NCBI GenBank assembly: GCA_902800715.1
Contig: CADCFN010000001.1
Span: 124,001 to 188,000 of the forward strand
Reading direction: 5' to 3'
Origin: an uncultured Bacteroidales bacterium
GTDB taxonomy: Bacteria; Bacteroidota; Bacteroidia; Bacteroidales; Muribaculaceae
Length of the DNA: 64,000 bases
Under the pieces are notes generated by a model. It had not been told where the DNA came from and did no database searches. It saw only the letters and a program-made list of their open reading frames with translations. Every line of letters begins with the position of its first letter. The first letter of the stretch is position 1. This document shows, piece by piece, positions 10,301-18,869 of the stretch. A program made the translations under genes and the position numbers.

Positions 10301-10803
10301 TAGACAGTCACGACATTTCCAGCGGGTGTATTAGAAGCCTTCGCTATCTCAATATCGTTGAAACGGCTGTCGTTGGTCACCAGATAGCAGCCCGAGTTGG
10401 CATAGGGATTATGAAGTTGCACCTGCTCAAAAGTGCTGATGCTGCGCCATGTGACAGGTCCCTGTGCATAAAACAGGATTTTGTCGCCTGCTCTTACGAT
10501 AGGCATCTGAGGCAGATCATCGGCATAGTTATCGCCACTCATGGTCTCGCTCAGAGGGGCACCACCGTAACCAAACACATGAATCTGGGACAAGTCACTG
10601 CCCAGTCCCCAGCTGCGGATATCATCGGATGTAATCTGATAAATGCCACTTTCCATGACGGCAATTTTGATCCACGTGCCACTGGCGAGTTTACTATTTT
10701 CGGCATAATAACTCTTGTCCAGGGCATTTGCGGTGACAACACAATTAGCCATCAGCAACAGGCACATGGCCCAACGGATAACATTTCTCCTTATTTTTTT
10801 CAT
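7372..10803 (-). CDS. porU: Type IX secretion system sortase PorU (C25 family), 1143 aa
   Basis: The ATG at 10803 is chosen because it starts a good signal peptide (MKKIRRNVIRWAMCLLLMANCVVTANA); the longer frame adds an unlikely cytosolic leader. The N-terminal domain (SKLASGTWIKIAVMESGIYQIT), the C25 domain and the FlgD-like C-terminus (VPRGIYVYRATIS, ending KAKKLAV) follow the layout and length of PorU. Catalytic residues are visible: His645 in NYIGHAS and Cys679 in AATCEYC (Cys682 is a near alternative). PorU is an outer-membrane-linked sortase that cleaves the sorting domain from type IX cargo and joins it to A-LPS. This copy has the more canonical tail of the two in the window and is the better candidate for the working sortase. 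No porV lies next to it. Confidence 0.85.
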   Translation of the reverse strand: MKKIRRNVIRWAMCLLLMANCVVTANALDKSYYAENSKLASGTWIKIAVMESGIYQITSDDIRSWGLGSDLSQIHVFGYGGAPLSETMSGDNYADDLPQMPIVRAGDKILFYAQGPVTWRSISTFEQVQLHNPYANSGCYLVTNDSRFNDIEIAKASNTPAGNVVTVYTERLYHEHDIVNPGETGRRYLGESFVSTRKQSFNFDLNGLIEGSKVKVLTMFGSKIVSPASLKLSYNGTELPITNNEILDTVNDINSHTHYKSKRSITEFTLDKGTTSLDFSINLLCNGSVYLARLDYVAVNFERTLALRNGSLTFGLNESRPGNRYRVSGCGSSTRVWDVTVPFAPLQLVTESGDGTVTFSPTADGRREFVAFDESGSFSHPEYICDVANQNIHAEPTPDMIILCPSAYMDQARRVAELHEKYDHFNVLVLDHEKVFNEFSSGTQDAMAYRRLCKMFYDRGATQDGHKLGYLLLLGCGNYDNRLVGQNAEALNYPRLLTWQTENSSEEDNSFTTDDYFGILDDDSGTSSMDDMNIAVGRIIAKNVAEARTVVNKLIKYVTKPSYGAWKNQVLMVADDENKGIHMVQSQNMIDRFRLYGGENMVYNYVFTDAFNAVSEGGARTYPEARAKMFTTLREGVLWWNYIGHASTQNWTGEGLMMRSDVETELYYRHLPVLYAATCEYCRFDNSVLSSGERIFLNANGGAIAVICPARLAYIDQNGTLSSTVANYAFTRDKDGLPIRIGDIMRFSKNDITSTDNNNRRFFVIGDPAMRLAWAPYTIKVEAINGKPVDSENMPVFKAREQVEFSGKILNVKGELATNFYGEIVSTLFGPEQSVTTHGYGKEGKEFDYEDRNNRLAINVDTVVGGQFKVRIIIPSEVNNEYDNYRPSLINLYAFDSRDSIEAKGANSDFYIYGYEDEQVTDTIGPKIITLGLNDTNFADGGNTNESPLVLATVSDESGVNFSSAGIGHTMTLTLDGTTSYNDLVSFYTPMFAEQGTLGSINYQLTDLTPGKHSLRLRVWDVYNNVSEKTITFNVINGLAPEIADVYCAANPASVETSFYVKHNRPDAVVSVTIEVYDLMGRRVWSTTQAGRSDMYTSIPITWDLTDGGGRRVPRGIYVYRATISTDGIKEATKAKKLAVTGQ

Positions 10804-10932
10804 CGTTGTATCACTATAGTGTCCATGGTACACCGATGCGGGTAAAGCCATGCAGTACCCACAAAAGTGCACTCATTCAGTTTTATACTTATAACGATTA
10901 TTTCCCGGCTTTATTGCCCCCGCCTCACAGCT

Positions 10933-11559
10933 TCACTCGATTTCACGCTTTGCCAGAGTGATATAGTGTCCCAGCGACAAACGTGATATCAGGCTGTAGC
11001 GACGCTCTGCGCATCGGGCAGCCAGTAATGTTTCATCATCGCTAGGGGTGAAAGGCTCAAGGCAGATGCCATCGGTCCAATCGATGGCACTGTTGCGTTC
11101 GGCCTTGATAATGGCTTCCTTAGCGGTCCAAGCTAAGACATGGGCGGCGAGGTCGCCAGAGGGGATAAATTGTTTTTCGTTGGTATTCAGGTATTTATCA
11201 CGCACGCGCAATACTTGCGGACGGTCAGCATGTTCGACATCAATGCCAATGATTTGAGAGTCATCAATCGCTAGCGCTACAAGGCTCGATGTGTGTGAGA
11301 AACTCACATTGGCATCAACGCCCTCGACCAACGGCGCTCCTTGCTCGGTGTGAGCCAAGGTCACAGGATGTCCAAAAGCCCGGCACAGCAACAAGCGCTC
11401 GGCTGCCTTTTCGCGCTGCCGTTTCACCGATAATTGCTCTAAATCCTCGACAGCAATGCCAGCCTCGCGGCACAACGACAGCAACTGCGGCACCTCTTCC
11501 TCAAGTTGCCACAAGAGCGCCCTAGTCCCATCTGGATATGCTATCTCCTGCACTATCAT
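10933..11559 (-). CDS. 4'-phosphopantetheinyl transferase, Sfp type, 208 aa
   Basis: It carries the three family signatures: FSHTSSLVALAI, the Mg-binding IGIDVEH, and the catalytic WTAKEAIIKA. These enzymes move the phosphopantetheine arm from coenzyme A to carrier proteins of fatty-acid, polyketide or peptide synthesis. The ATG at 11559 (MIVQEIAY) is chosen; the frame extends further up into the preceding permease gene but without family resemblance. The first 90 residues are long for AcpS and fit the Sfp/two-domain type common in Bacteroidetes. It starts 43 bases after the permease stop and probably shares the exporter transcript. No carrier-dependent biosynthetic cluster is seen nearby. 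Confidence 0.85.
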   Translation of the reverse strand: MIVQEIAYPDGTRALLWQLEEEVPQLLSLCREAGIAVEDLEQLSVKRQREKAAERLLLCRAFGHPVTLAHTEQGAPLVEGVDANVSFSHTSSLVALAIDDSQIIGIDVEHADRPQVLRVRDKYLNTNEKQFIPSGDLAAHVLAWTAKEAIIKAERNSAIDWTDGICLEPFTPSDDETLLAARCAERRYSLISRLSLGHYITLAKREIE

Positions 11560-11602
11560 CGGATGTAACGTAATTAACAGATATAACTGACAGATTGGAT
11601 GT

Positions 11603-12862
11603 TCATCCCACGCCGTTCTTGGCAAGGTCAATACGGGTGAGGATGCGAGGGTTGTCCTCGCTGGCGGCAATCCATGAGCGGTAACGGCGACGGTTGATGA
11701 AGCGCTCTACAACATAGGCCAATATAAACATCACTGGAAGTTGCAGCCATAACATCCAGTATTGATGCTGCACTTGATAAAGGGTGGCGCCGTTGCTTTG
11801 CATCAGCACATAGCCGTTACTCATCCAAGTGGCTGGCACACAGTCGCCAACGAGCCACCACACTCTCGACATCAGATATCGCGGCCATGAAACACCCGTC
11901 AGGAAAACAAAAATCACTGACGAGAACACAAAGAGCAAGAATACGCTCTCGCGCTCGTTGACAACGGCCGACAACGTCTGGCCCATGAACGAGACGGCGA
12001 TGACAAAGGGAATAGCCAAACAGATGATGTGCAAGAAGTTACCATACTGGGGGAATCCGAACATCAGCGGCACATAGTGCAACACATAAATGACGGGGAT
12101 GACAAAGACAATCTGGTGACACATCATCTTGCCGATGATGGTTGCCCCAGGGCTGGCTTCAATCGCCATCGGGTCATGGCCGCCATTGCGACGACGGCGC
12201 TCGACGCTACCACCATGCAACATGGCGATACCCAAAATCATACTCTGTTGCAGTACCAGCGGCAGAATAAACAGCAGGACTGCGCTGGCAATACCCATTG
12301 CGGGATTACCCACAGGCACTTGATGGTTCTCGATGACAGAGCCACTGGTGTTAAGCACGGGTTCAACGATAGCTGTAAGCCGTTCATTACCCATAGCCTG
12401 GGTGACATTAGTCAAAGCCGTGAACATTGCCTTGTAACGCATCATCACACTCATGTCGCAGTAGAGCGACACATGGCCCTGGTCGCCACGGGTAACACTC
12501 TGACTGAAATCACGCGGCACATACAGGATGCCATAACACGCCTTGCTGTGCATCGCCTCCTGGGCCTCCTGCATATTGGCAGCATACCCCACGATGGCGA
12601 CCTCTTGAGTGGCATCCATGCGACGAATAAGGTCACGGCTCATGGCGGTGCGGTTGTCGTCAACGACAACTACAGCCTCGTCGCGCACCACCTCAGGATT
12701 ATAGATGAGTGCATAGAACACCGGGTAAACCGCATTGAGCACGAGGAAGAAAATCACCACGCCCTCATCGCGGAACACCAGCAGCAACTCGCGTCCGCAC
12801 ACCCTCAACACCTGGATAAACCACATGAACAGGCGACTATGTTTTTTCTTTTTATCGGTCAT
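11603..12862 (-). CDS. ABC-2 type permease, second of a pair, 419 aa
   Basis: The layout is that of ABC2_membrane_3 proteins (YbhR/YbhS-like): one membrane helix near the N-terminus (VIFFLVLNAVYPVFYALIY), a large periplasmic domain with the PVVVVDDNRTAMS-type strand, then five helices at the C-terminal half. Such proteins form the channel of exporters for drugs or other small molecules. The ATG at 12862 (MTDKKKK) is chosen; an alternative ATG six codons earlier would overlap the upstream stop. The two permeases are 7 bases apart and surely co-transcribed. Neither has an ATP-binding domain and none is encoded beside them. Confidence 0.82.
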   Translation of the reverse strand: MTDKKKKHSRLFMWFIQVLRVCGRELLLVFRDEGVVIFFLVLNAVYPVFYALIYNPEVVRDEAVVVVDDNRTAMSRDLIRRMDATQEVAIVGYAANMQEAQEAMHSKACYGILYVPRDFSQSVTRGDQGHVSLYCDMSVMMRYKAMFTALTNVTQAMGNERLTAIVEPVLNTSGSVIENHQVPVGNPAMGIASAVLLFILPLVLQQSMILGIAMLHGGSVERRRRNGGHDPMAIEASPGATIIGKMMCHQIVFVIPVIYVLHYVPLMFGFPQYGNFLHIICLAIPFVIAVSFMGQTLSAVVNERESVFLLFVFSSVIFVFLTGVSWPRYLMSRVWWLVGDCVPATWMSNGYVLMQSNGATLYQVQHQYWMLWLQLPVMFILAYVVERFINRRRYRSWIAASEDNPRILTRIDLAKNGVG

Positions 12863-12869
12863 AGTATCA

Positions 12870-14036
12870 TCAAGGCACATACACGGGGTTAAGACACTCC
12901 TTCTTCAACCGCCATGACAGCAGCATGGGCAGGATAGTGAACCCGATGAGTGCAGCATAATAAACTCTTGAATAGTACAGGTCGATGCCGTTGAGGGCCT
13001 GATCAACCATGATGAGGAAATAATACTTGATGGGCACTGTAAAGCCCAGCGCCTCTACCCAGGGATACATGGCCTCCTGGGGCAATGAGAAACCAGTAAA
13101 CGAGAACGACACCATGCCCAGCAGGGTACACAACATCGTGCCGAAACGGAAGTTGGGCGTAAAACAGAACATCAGCACGGCAAAACTCTGGTTGGCGACA
13201 ACCAGCAGGAACATAGCCAAGAGCATGTTCCAAGGATTGCAGTTCAGCGGGAAGTCATAGCAACGGTACATCATCCACTGGATGAACCAACCCACAATGG
13301 TGAACAGGACAGTCTGCGGCACGAGTTTGCCGACCAAGGCAAGGAACATGCTGTTGCCTGAAGTCCTCAGCCACTGGCGGCTCAAGCCGGATTTCAACTC
13401 CAGTCCCAGCGAGAACGCCGTCACTAGCAGGATGAACAGTGACAGGAAACAGGGCACAAAGGTCGAGTTCAAGTAGTAATCATAGTTGATGAACGGGTTG
13501 CCTGGCATGTGGATGTGGGTTTGATAGGGTTGCAGGGTGGCTGCAATCTTCTCGTTGGGGACACCCACAGTGCGCAGGGCAGTCTGCACGATGGCACCGT
13601 TGGCGAGCAGTGACATGGTCTTGAAGCCCTTGTACTGCATCGACGCGGGCGCATAAAAGGCATAGTTCACATAGTAGCTCACCACGGGGCGACGACCACC
13701 CAGGGCCTCCTCTTCCAAATATTCGGGAAGAAGGAAGAAGCCCATCACCTCGCCACGCTGCACAGCATCGCGAGCCTCGGCAAAACTGCTATAGCGGTGG
13801 CTGATGTTCACCTGCTGCAATCCGTTGAGCGTGCGCAACACCTGTCTTGACATGATGCTGTTATCCAGGTCAACAATGCCCACAGGCACATTCTGTACCG
13901 AGCCGCCCTTGATGAGGTCCATCAGGAACCACGAGCACAGCAGCGGCATGATGACAATCAGCAGGAAATACATGGGTCGCCGCACGAGTTGGACACACCC
14001 GCGCTTAAACGAATTCCCTATATATTTCAATATCAT
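12870..14036 (-). CDS. ABC-2 type permease, first of a pair, 388 aa
   Basis: The N-terminal helix (PMYFLLIVIMPLLCSWFLM) is followed by a periplasmic domain beginning with NVPVGIVDLDNSIMSRQVLR, the hallmark of the YhiI/YbhS exporter family, and by about five more helices. The end WRLKKECLNPVYVP is cytosolic. It pairs with the 419-residue permease downstream and follows the HlyD gene by 57 bases. Together with HlyD and TolC this would span both membranes. Substrate unknown. Confidence 0.83.
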   Translation of the reverse strand: MILKYIGNSFKRGCVQLVRRPMYFLLIVIMPLLCSWFLMDLIKGGSVQNVPVGIVDLDNSIMSRQVLRTLNGLQQVNISHRYSSFAEARDAVQRGEVMGFFLLPEYLEEEALGGRRPVVSYYVNYAFYAPASMQYKGFKTMSLLANGAIVQTALRTVGVPNEKIAATLQPYQTHIHMPGNPFINYDYYLNSTFVPCFLSLFILLVTAFSLGLELKSGLSRQWLRTSGNSMFLALVGKLVPQTVLFTIVGWFIQWMMYRCYDFPLNCNPWNMLLAMFLLVVANQSFAVLMFCFTPNFRFGTMLCTLLGMVSFSFTGFSLPQEAMYPWVEALGFTVPIKYYFLIMVDQALNGIDLYYSRVYYAALIGFTILPMLLSWRLKKECLNPVYVP

Positions 14037-14093
14037 GACTTCTAGATGCTCTATAGACTTATATTGATAGGATAGGCTGTTACTCCCAGCTAA

Positions 14094-15104
14094 TCACTTC
14101 TCAAGAATTACCGACATGCCGGGGCGCAGGTTGGGCACCTTGCTCACGGGGCGCATCTTCACCTCAAAGGTTTTACTGTCATACTGGCCCTGAGCCTTGG
14201 AAGCCTGCCAGGTGGCATAAGACCCCATGTCGTGAATGTAATAAACCGACATCTTGGTCTGCATGTTGTTCAACGCGGGAATGCGCACATTCACTTCCTT
14301 GCCCATGGGCAAGTCGTTGAGTTTCTCCTCGCGCACGCTGAAGCTGACCCACATGTCATCCAACTTGGCTATCGACATGATGGGAGTACCCATGGCTACG
14401 AGTTCGCCCTCCTGGGGGTAAATCTCGCTCACCTCACCATCACAAGGTGCTACGAGCACCTGGTCTTCAAGTAGGCTTTCCACCTCCATGACCGTACCGC
14501 GGGCAGCATTGGCCATGCTCCTGGAGGCATTCTTGTCCTCCTGCTGGGCTCCCCTAACCGCCATGTCATACTGTGCCTTGGCAGCCTTGACCTGGGCCGT
14601 AGCGGCATCGTATGCAGCCTTGGCTTCGTCACGTTTCTGCTGGGTAGCAACGCCCTGCTTGAATAGACTCTCCACACGCTGATAAGTCTTCTCGGCAATG
14701 GTTTGGGCGGCGATAGCCTGCTGCCACATGTTATAAGCACCCTGTTTCAACTCCTCGCGGGTGCCCTTTTCAGCCTTTTGGTTTTGGGAAGCGGCTGCTT
14801 CCTGCATCTGTTTGGCCTGATAGTACTTGGCATCAACGGTGCTGGAGTAGATGCTTACCAGCTTGTCACCCTTGTGGACCGTGTCGCCCTCATGAACGTA
14901 GAAGCGCACGATGCGTCCAGGCAACTTGCCGCTCACGCGCACGGCATCGCAGTCGGCCTGTCCCTGTGTCGTTGTGTCGGCAGGATGGATGAGCAGGATA
15001 CCCACGATGGCGATACATGCCATCACGAGAGCAAACACTGCCAGGGCTGCCAGCAACGCTTTGTCCTTTTTGCGGACCACTGTTCTCTGTTCGTCTTTTT
15101 CCAT
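14094..15104 (-). CDS. HlyD/EmrA-like membrane fusion protein, 336 aa
   Basis: One N-terminal anchor helix (residues about 15-40, LLAALAVFALVMACIAIVGILLI) is followed by the split lipoyl domain (RVSGKLPGRIVRFYVHEGDTVHKGDKL), a long helical hairpin rich in Ala, Lys and Gln (about residues 90-205), the second lipoyl half (VLVAPCDGEVSEIYPQEGELV) and a beta-barrel domain. This is the periplasmic adaptor joining inner-membrane permeases to TolC. It precedes both permeases by short gaps. The 143 bases upstream contain no gene and no clear promoter. Confidence 0.9.
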   Translation of the reverse strand: MEKDEQRTVVRKKDKALLAALAVFALVMACIAIVGILLIHPADTTTQGQADCDAVRVSGKLPGRIVRFYVHEGDTVHKGDKLVSIYSSTVDAKYYQAKQMQEAAASQNQKAEKGTREELKQGAYNMWQQAIAAQTIAEKTYQRVESLFKQGVATQQKRDEAKAAYDAATAQVKAAKAQYDMAVRGAQQEDKNASRSMANAARGTVMEVESLLEDQVLVAPCDGEVSEIYPQEGELVAMGTPIMSIAKLDDMWVSFSVREEKLNDLPMGKEVNVRIPALNNMQTKMSVYYIHDMGSYATWQASKAQGQYDSKTFEVKMRPVSKVPNLRPGMSVILEK

Positions 15105-15247
15105 ATTATTTAGTTTTGTGTTGTTAGTTGCAAGTTCATTTGAGGTACTCTTTGTCGTGGCTATTCAGAATCTTGATAGCCGTTTCGGGCATAAAACCAC
15201 CACCATGGCGATAATCGATAATAGCGATGTTTTCATTTTATGGTGAA

Positions 15248-16303
15248 TTATATGCTTTTGTTTTCGGTTGATTCATCGTCGCGTATGTAGATGTCCCAAT
15301 TGCGAGAAATCCACTCGATATGGGTATTCTCCACGTTTCGGACGAGGCCCAGGTCGGCCTCTTCCACTTGATGGTATTCTTTGGGCCATCCATTCAAGAA
15401 AAAACCGCAATATTCTACTATAGTGTATTCGGCACCATTGGGTTTCGAAATTTTCAGCGAATCAACAATCTGGTCGCGAACCGTTTCGAGGCTGTCATTG
15501 GCCATGTCGCTCATTATCATTGACAACGCGCCGAAGCCAAGATCCATCACGTCCTCGACAGGAATAGTCGTAGTTGATAGCATTAAGATAGCATAATCGC
15601 CGTCGTAGTCGTTCTCCCCGTCCTCGATGGTGGTGTAGCCTGCGTTGCGGGTTATGTGCTGGGGATAACCTTGTTCCTCGGTATCTATCACCTTTTCGCC
15701 GATGTCATACGCGTTACCGTGCAGAGCGAAGAGATTCTCCAATTCCTCGTATGCGTCGCGGATGCCCTCTTCGGTTGAGAAATTGAGCAACATGACGTTT
15801 TCCATCGACTTTCGAGGCATGATGCTGTCTAGGGCTGGAGTTGTGCCGTACAGTTTGTCACATGTGACCTTTACACCCTTCTTGAGTTGGTCGCGTATCT
15901 CGCGCCAGTTGGTGATGCTTTTGAGCTGTCCGAACTCATCGGTTGTGAACTCACACTCGACCGACTGTATCAACTGGCTCGTAGCATTTGCTATTAGGCT
16001 GGTGACCGTGTCGGCATCATGGAGGGTAAAGCTCAGCGGAATGTACTTCATCTTGTAACCATTGCTGGTGGAATCGGTCACCACTATCATGAACTCCTCC
16101 TCGTAGGACAGGCTGACTGTCGTGTCGTTCCCTTGGATCTTGAACTTGTTGTACTCCTGCCTGTAGGTCATCGTGTCGTTCTTGCAGAAGTAACCAACCA
16201 CTTCAATCACGTCCTCGGGTTCCTCTTGCTCCAAAACCAGGTTCTGTGACCATGCAGTCATGGCCACACCGATAAGGCACGCTAATAGACAAATTGTTCT
16301 CAT
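15248..16303 (-). CDS. Secreted protein of unknown function inside the exporter cluster, 351 aa
   Basis: The ATG at 16303 starts a clear signal peptide (MRTICLLACLIGVAMTAWSQ); the longer frame uses a TTG and puts charged residues before it. The mature part is acidic, with short beta-rich segments, and has few cysteines. A segment in the middle (NFSTEEGIRDAYEELENLFALHG) looks helical. I do not recognise a family. It sits between tolC and hlyD on the same strand, so it may be a periplasmic or lipid-free accessory factor of the exporter or an unrelated insertion into the cluster. No lipobox is visible, so it is more likely periplasmic or secreted than a lipoprotein. Confidence 0.7.
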   Translation of the reverse strand: MRTICLLACLIGVAMTAWSQNLVLEQEEPEDVIEVVGYFCKNDTMTYRQEYNKFKIQGNDTTVSLSYEEEFMIVVTDSTSNGYKMKYIPLSFTLHDADTVTSLIANATSQLIQSVECEFTTDEFGQLKSITNWREIRDQLKKGVKVTCDKLYGTTPALDSIMPRKSMENVMLLNFSTEEGIRDAYEELENLFALHGNAYDIGEKVIDTEEQGYPQHITRNAGYTTIEDGENDYDGDYAILMLSTTTIPVEDVMDLGFGALSMIMSDMANDSLETVRDQIVDSLKISKPNGAEYTIVEYCGFFLNGWPKEYHQVEEADLGLVRNVENTHIEWISRNWDIYIRDDESTENKSI

Positions 16304-16339
16304 ATTCTCTCGTTTTGCATCAGGTTTCAATTCTCATCA

Positions 16340-16432
16340 TTAGAGTAATGAGCGGCTTGTTCGGCCTCGGTCTTCTTGAAGACGGTCTTTGATAGCATCG
16401 TAATCCAAATCCAATCCCAACAACTGCTCCAT
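16340..16432 (-). CDS. Possible 30-residue peptide between tolC and the unknown secreted gene
   Basis: A short frame reads MEQLLGLDLDYDAIKDRLQEDRG and on to a TAA at 16340. The frame stays open upstream into the end of tolC (DNLRMEQ...), and composition looks coding-like, but there is no known match. It could be a real small peptide, a gene remnant, or chance. Confidence 0.22.
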   Translation of the reverse strand: MEQLLGLDLDYDAIKDRLQEDRGRTSRSLL

Positions 16433-16455
16433 TCTCAAGTTATCAAGGAAGTGGA

Positions 16456-17886
16456 TTAATAGTTCATTGTGCCCATCACCTTGTTCAGGTACTCATGGGA
16501 GAGCTGCACATTGATTTCGGCATCAATCTTCTCGCTGTTAGCCTTGAGCCAGGCTGTCTGGGCTGCAAGCACCTCATCGATGGTACCCATTCCCTCCTTG
16601 AAAGCGATGTTGGCGATGCGCAGGTTCTCATCAGCTTGGGCCAGGTTGGCCTTAGTGGCCTCGAAGGTCTTAAAGGACTCCTGATATCGGAAAGCAGCCT
16701 GACTGATCTGCAAGGCGATTTTCTCCTTGGCATCATCGAGTTCCAGGCGCTTGACGTCGGCTTCAACTTTTGCGGCCTTGACCTTGTTGCTCAATCCACC
16801 CCAGTGCCACAAGGGTACCCTGAGTGTTGCGCCCACACTGAAGGCGGCACCAAAACGGTTTTCAAAGCCATTATAACTGTTGGGGTTGGTAGCGTGAAGC
16901 GCAGCGACGGCAGCCAGTTTGGGCATCATCTCGCTGCGGGCTACCTTAACCTGTTGGTCATAGATTTTGGTCGCCAGTTCCAGTGAACGGACATCATGAC
17001 GCTTATCATAAACCTCGTCCAAATTGAAGTTAGATGGCGCCAGATTGAGGTCCAAAGCATCACGCCCCTCATCGGCGAGAGTCATCATGGTGTTGACGGG
17101 CAGTCCACACAGTTGCGCCAGCAACATGCGCGAAAGCGTCACGCCATTGTCCACCTTGGTCAAATCCACATTGGCTTCATTGAGCTTCACATCAACAGCA
17201 AGCTGGTTGGCGCGGGTAGCGACACCCTCGTTAACCATCACTTTCACGTCATTGTCAAGCGATTGGACCAGATTGACGTAGCTGCGGGCGAGTTTCTGTT
17301 TGGCACACAGCGAAACCACCTGCCAGTAAGCAGCATCGACATTATAGATAACGTCTTCGACCTTGCTCTCGCGCATTTCACGGGCAAGCTGCTGAGCGAG
17401 GTCGGTAATCTGGTTCATTGCAGTAATCTTACCGCCCATGTAGATGGGTTGTGTTACCGTGAGGGCACCGCCCATCAGGTTGTGGATGTTGTAGGTGAGT
17501 CCGCTCTTGGGCAACAGCGCTATCGTCGCGGGCACATACTGGCCATTCTCGAGTTGCAGGGGGGCGCCAGTGCGCGGATCTATGACCAGATTATAGTCAT
17601 AGGTGCCCGTCTGCAGGTTGAACGACTTGGTAGGCAGCATTTGGTCCTCCTTGACAAGCGAGACCTTGCGGGAATTATAGATGTAGCCCGCTGTGAGGTC
17701 AAACTGGGGCAGGTAGGCAGCAGCGGCCTCTTTGCGCTGATACCCGGCTTTCTCGATAGCGAGAGCGGCCTGTTGAATTTCCTTATTGTTGCGCAGTGCC
17801 ATGTGGCGACAAGAGTCCAGAGTCACAACCTGAGACGAAGCAACCATCGATATGGCACAAAGCACTATAAGAACGACGTTTCGCAT
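16456..17886 (-). CDS. TolC-family outer membrane efflux protein, 476 aa
   Basis: A signal peptide (MRNVVLIVLCAISMVASS) precedes two repeated OEP modules. The first begins VTLDSCRHMALRNNKEIQQAALAIEKA and the second has NKVKAAKVEADVKRLELDDAKEKIALQISQAAFRYQESFKTFEATKANL, the long coiled helices of the periplasmic tunnel. The end has the typical LLAQTAWLKANSEKIDAEINVQLSHEYL. The protein forms the outer-membrane duct of tripartite exporters. It is the first gene of the minus-strand set tolC, unknown, hlyD, two permeases. Confidence 0.92.
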   Translation of the reverse strand: MRNVVLIVLCAISMVASSQVVTLDSCRHMALRNNKEIQQAALAIEKAGYQRKEAAAAYLPQFDLTAGYIYNSRKVSLVKEDQMLPTKSFNLQTGTYDYNLVIDPRTGAPLQLENGQYVPATIALLPKSGLTYNIHNLMGGALTVTQPIYMGGKITAMNQITDLAQQLAREMRESKVEDVIYNVDAAYWQVVSLCAKQKLARSYVNLVQSLDNDVKVMVNEGVATRANQLAVDVKLNEANVDLTKVDNGVTLSRMLLAQLCGLPVNTMMTLADEGRDALDLNLAPSNFNLDEVYDKRHDVRSLELATKIYDQQVKVARSEMMPKLAAVAALHATNPNSYNGFENRFGAAFSVGATLRVPLWHWGGLSNKVKAAKVEADVKRLELDDAKEKIALQISQAAFRYQESFKTFEATKANLAQADENLRIANIAFKEGMGTIDEVLAAQTAWLKANSEKIDAEINVQLSHEYLNKVMGTMNY

Positions 17887-17926
17887 ATTATCCTAATTCT
17901 AGTGGTTTTGGTCTGTTTTAATTATG

Positions 17927-17934
17927 CAAAATTA
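17927..17934 (-). promoter_or_regulatory. Candidate -7 box for the tolC exporter cluster
   Basis: On the minus strand TAATTTTG fits TAnnTTTG, 41 bases before the tolC ATG. No convincing -33 element is present. Confidence 0.45.
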
Positions 17935-18043
17935 CTACAATTCTTTAAATCCATAAAAACTGCTGCCCCAAATTATCCACTATTCGTGAAATTTGGGACA
18001 GCTTCATCATCTTATCCATATTGATAAGGTCATATCTGATGAC

Positions 18044-18790
18044 TCATTTTTTAGTATAATAGCACTTCACCTCACCAACGGGTAGTTTTCCCACGAGCAG
18101 CAACGGGATACGGTCGTCATCGGTTGACATCCATGCGGTGAGGTTGTCACTCGACTTCTTACCGCCTTTCTGAGTGAAGCTGAAGTTGATGTGGTGGGCC
18201 TTGCGCTTGGTGCCATCGCGCATCTTGATGGTCTCCACACCCTTATAGTTGATGGTGAGGTACTCCTTCTCCTTACCCGAGAAAATCACGGTCGTGTAAT
18301 TCTTGTTGCGGCTCAGCTCATCGTAGTCCAGATTGCGCAACATATAGAAGACACTCACCATGTCATAGGCCTGTGACTTGGCACTCAGGTCGATGCTCGT
18401 TGTACCACTCTTGCGGTAACGCGTGCAGTGAGCACTGGTGTGGCTATAGTTGTAATTAAACTTGATGACATCACGGGCATAGTAGTCCTTCTCGTGGGTC
18501 AATTTCTCGTAACGCAGCGGCTTGAGGTTTTTGTCCATCGTACACTTGAGGGTATCGCGCACGGGATAAACCTTGTCGGCCCAGGAACGGGTCTTGCCGG
18601 TGAGTTGCGCATAATAGCCGTCCTTGGTCTTGCGGGTGGTCAAGGTCGCATCGGCGGCATGTTTCCAAATCACGCCCCATTGATAGATTATCTCATAATT
18701 GAGCGTCTCGTTGCTGAAATCCTTCGCCATCACTTGCTGCGGCAGCACCATCGCTACCAGCAGCGCCATTGTTATGTAAAACCTTTTCAT
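18044..18790 (-). CDS. DUF3108 domain protein, 248 aa
   Basis: A signal peptide (MKRFYITMALLVAMVLPQQVMA) is followed by ETLNYEIIYQWGVIWKHAADATL, then the strand-rich body of DUF3108 (TWADKVYPVRDTLKCTMDKNLKPLRYEK and SQAYDMVSVFYMLRNLDY), ending with GKLPVGEVKCYY. Members are periplasmic beta-rich proteins of unknown function common in Bacteroidetes. It stands alone, 157 bases upstream of tolC on the same strand. Confidence 0.8.
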   Translation of the reverse strand: MKRFYITMALLVAMVLPQQVMAKDFSNETLNYEIIYQWGVIWKHAADATLTTRKTKDGYYAQLTGKTRSWADKVYPVRDTLKCTMDKNLKPLRYEKLTHEKDYYARDVIKFNYNYSHTSAHCTRYRKSGTTSIDLSAKSQAYDMVSVFYMLRNLDYDELSRNKNYTTVIFSGKEKEYLTINYKGVETIKMRDGTKRKAHHINFSFTQKGGKKSSDNLTAWMSTDDDRIPLLLVGKLPVGEVKCYYTKK

Positions 18791-18869
18791 CGTCAGTTAT
18801 CGTTAAGTTTCTCACCTTAGACCACAATTCACGCGATAGGTTTAAACACACAATCGAAACAGGCTCACG

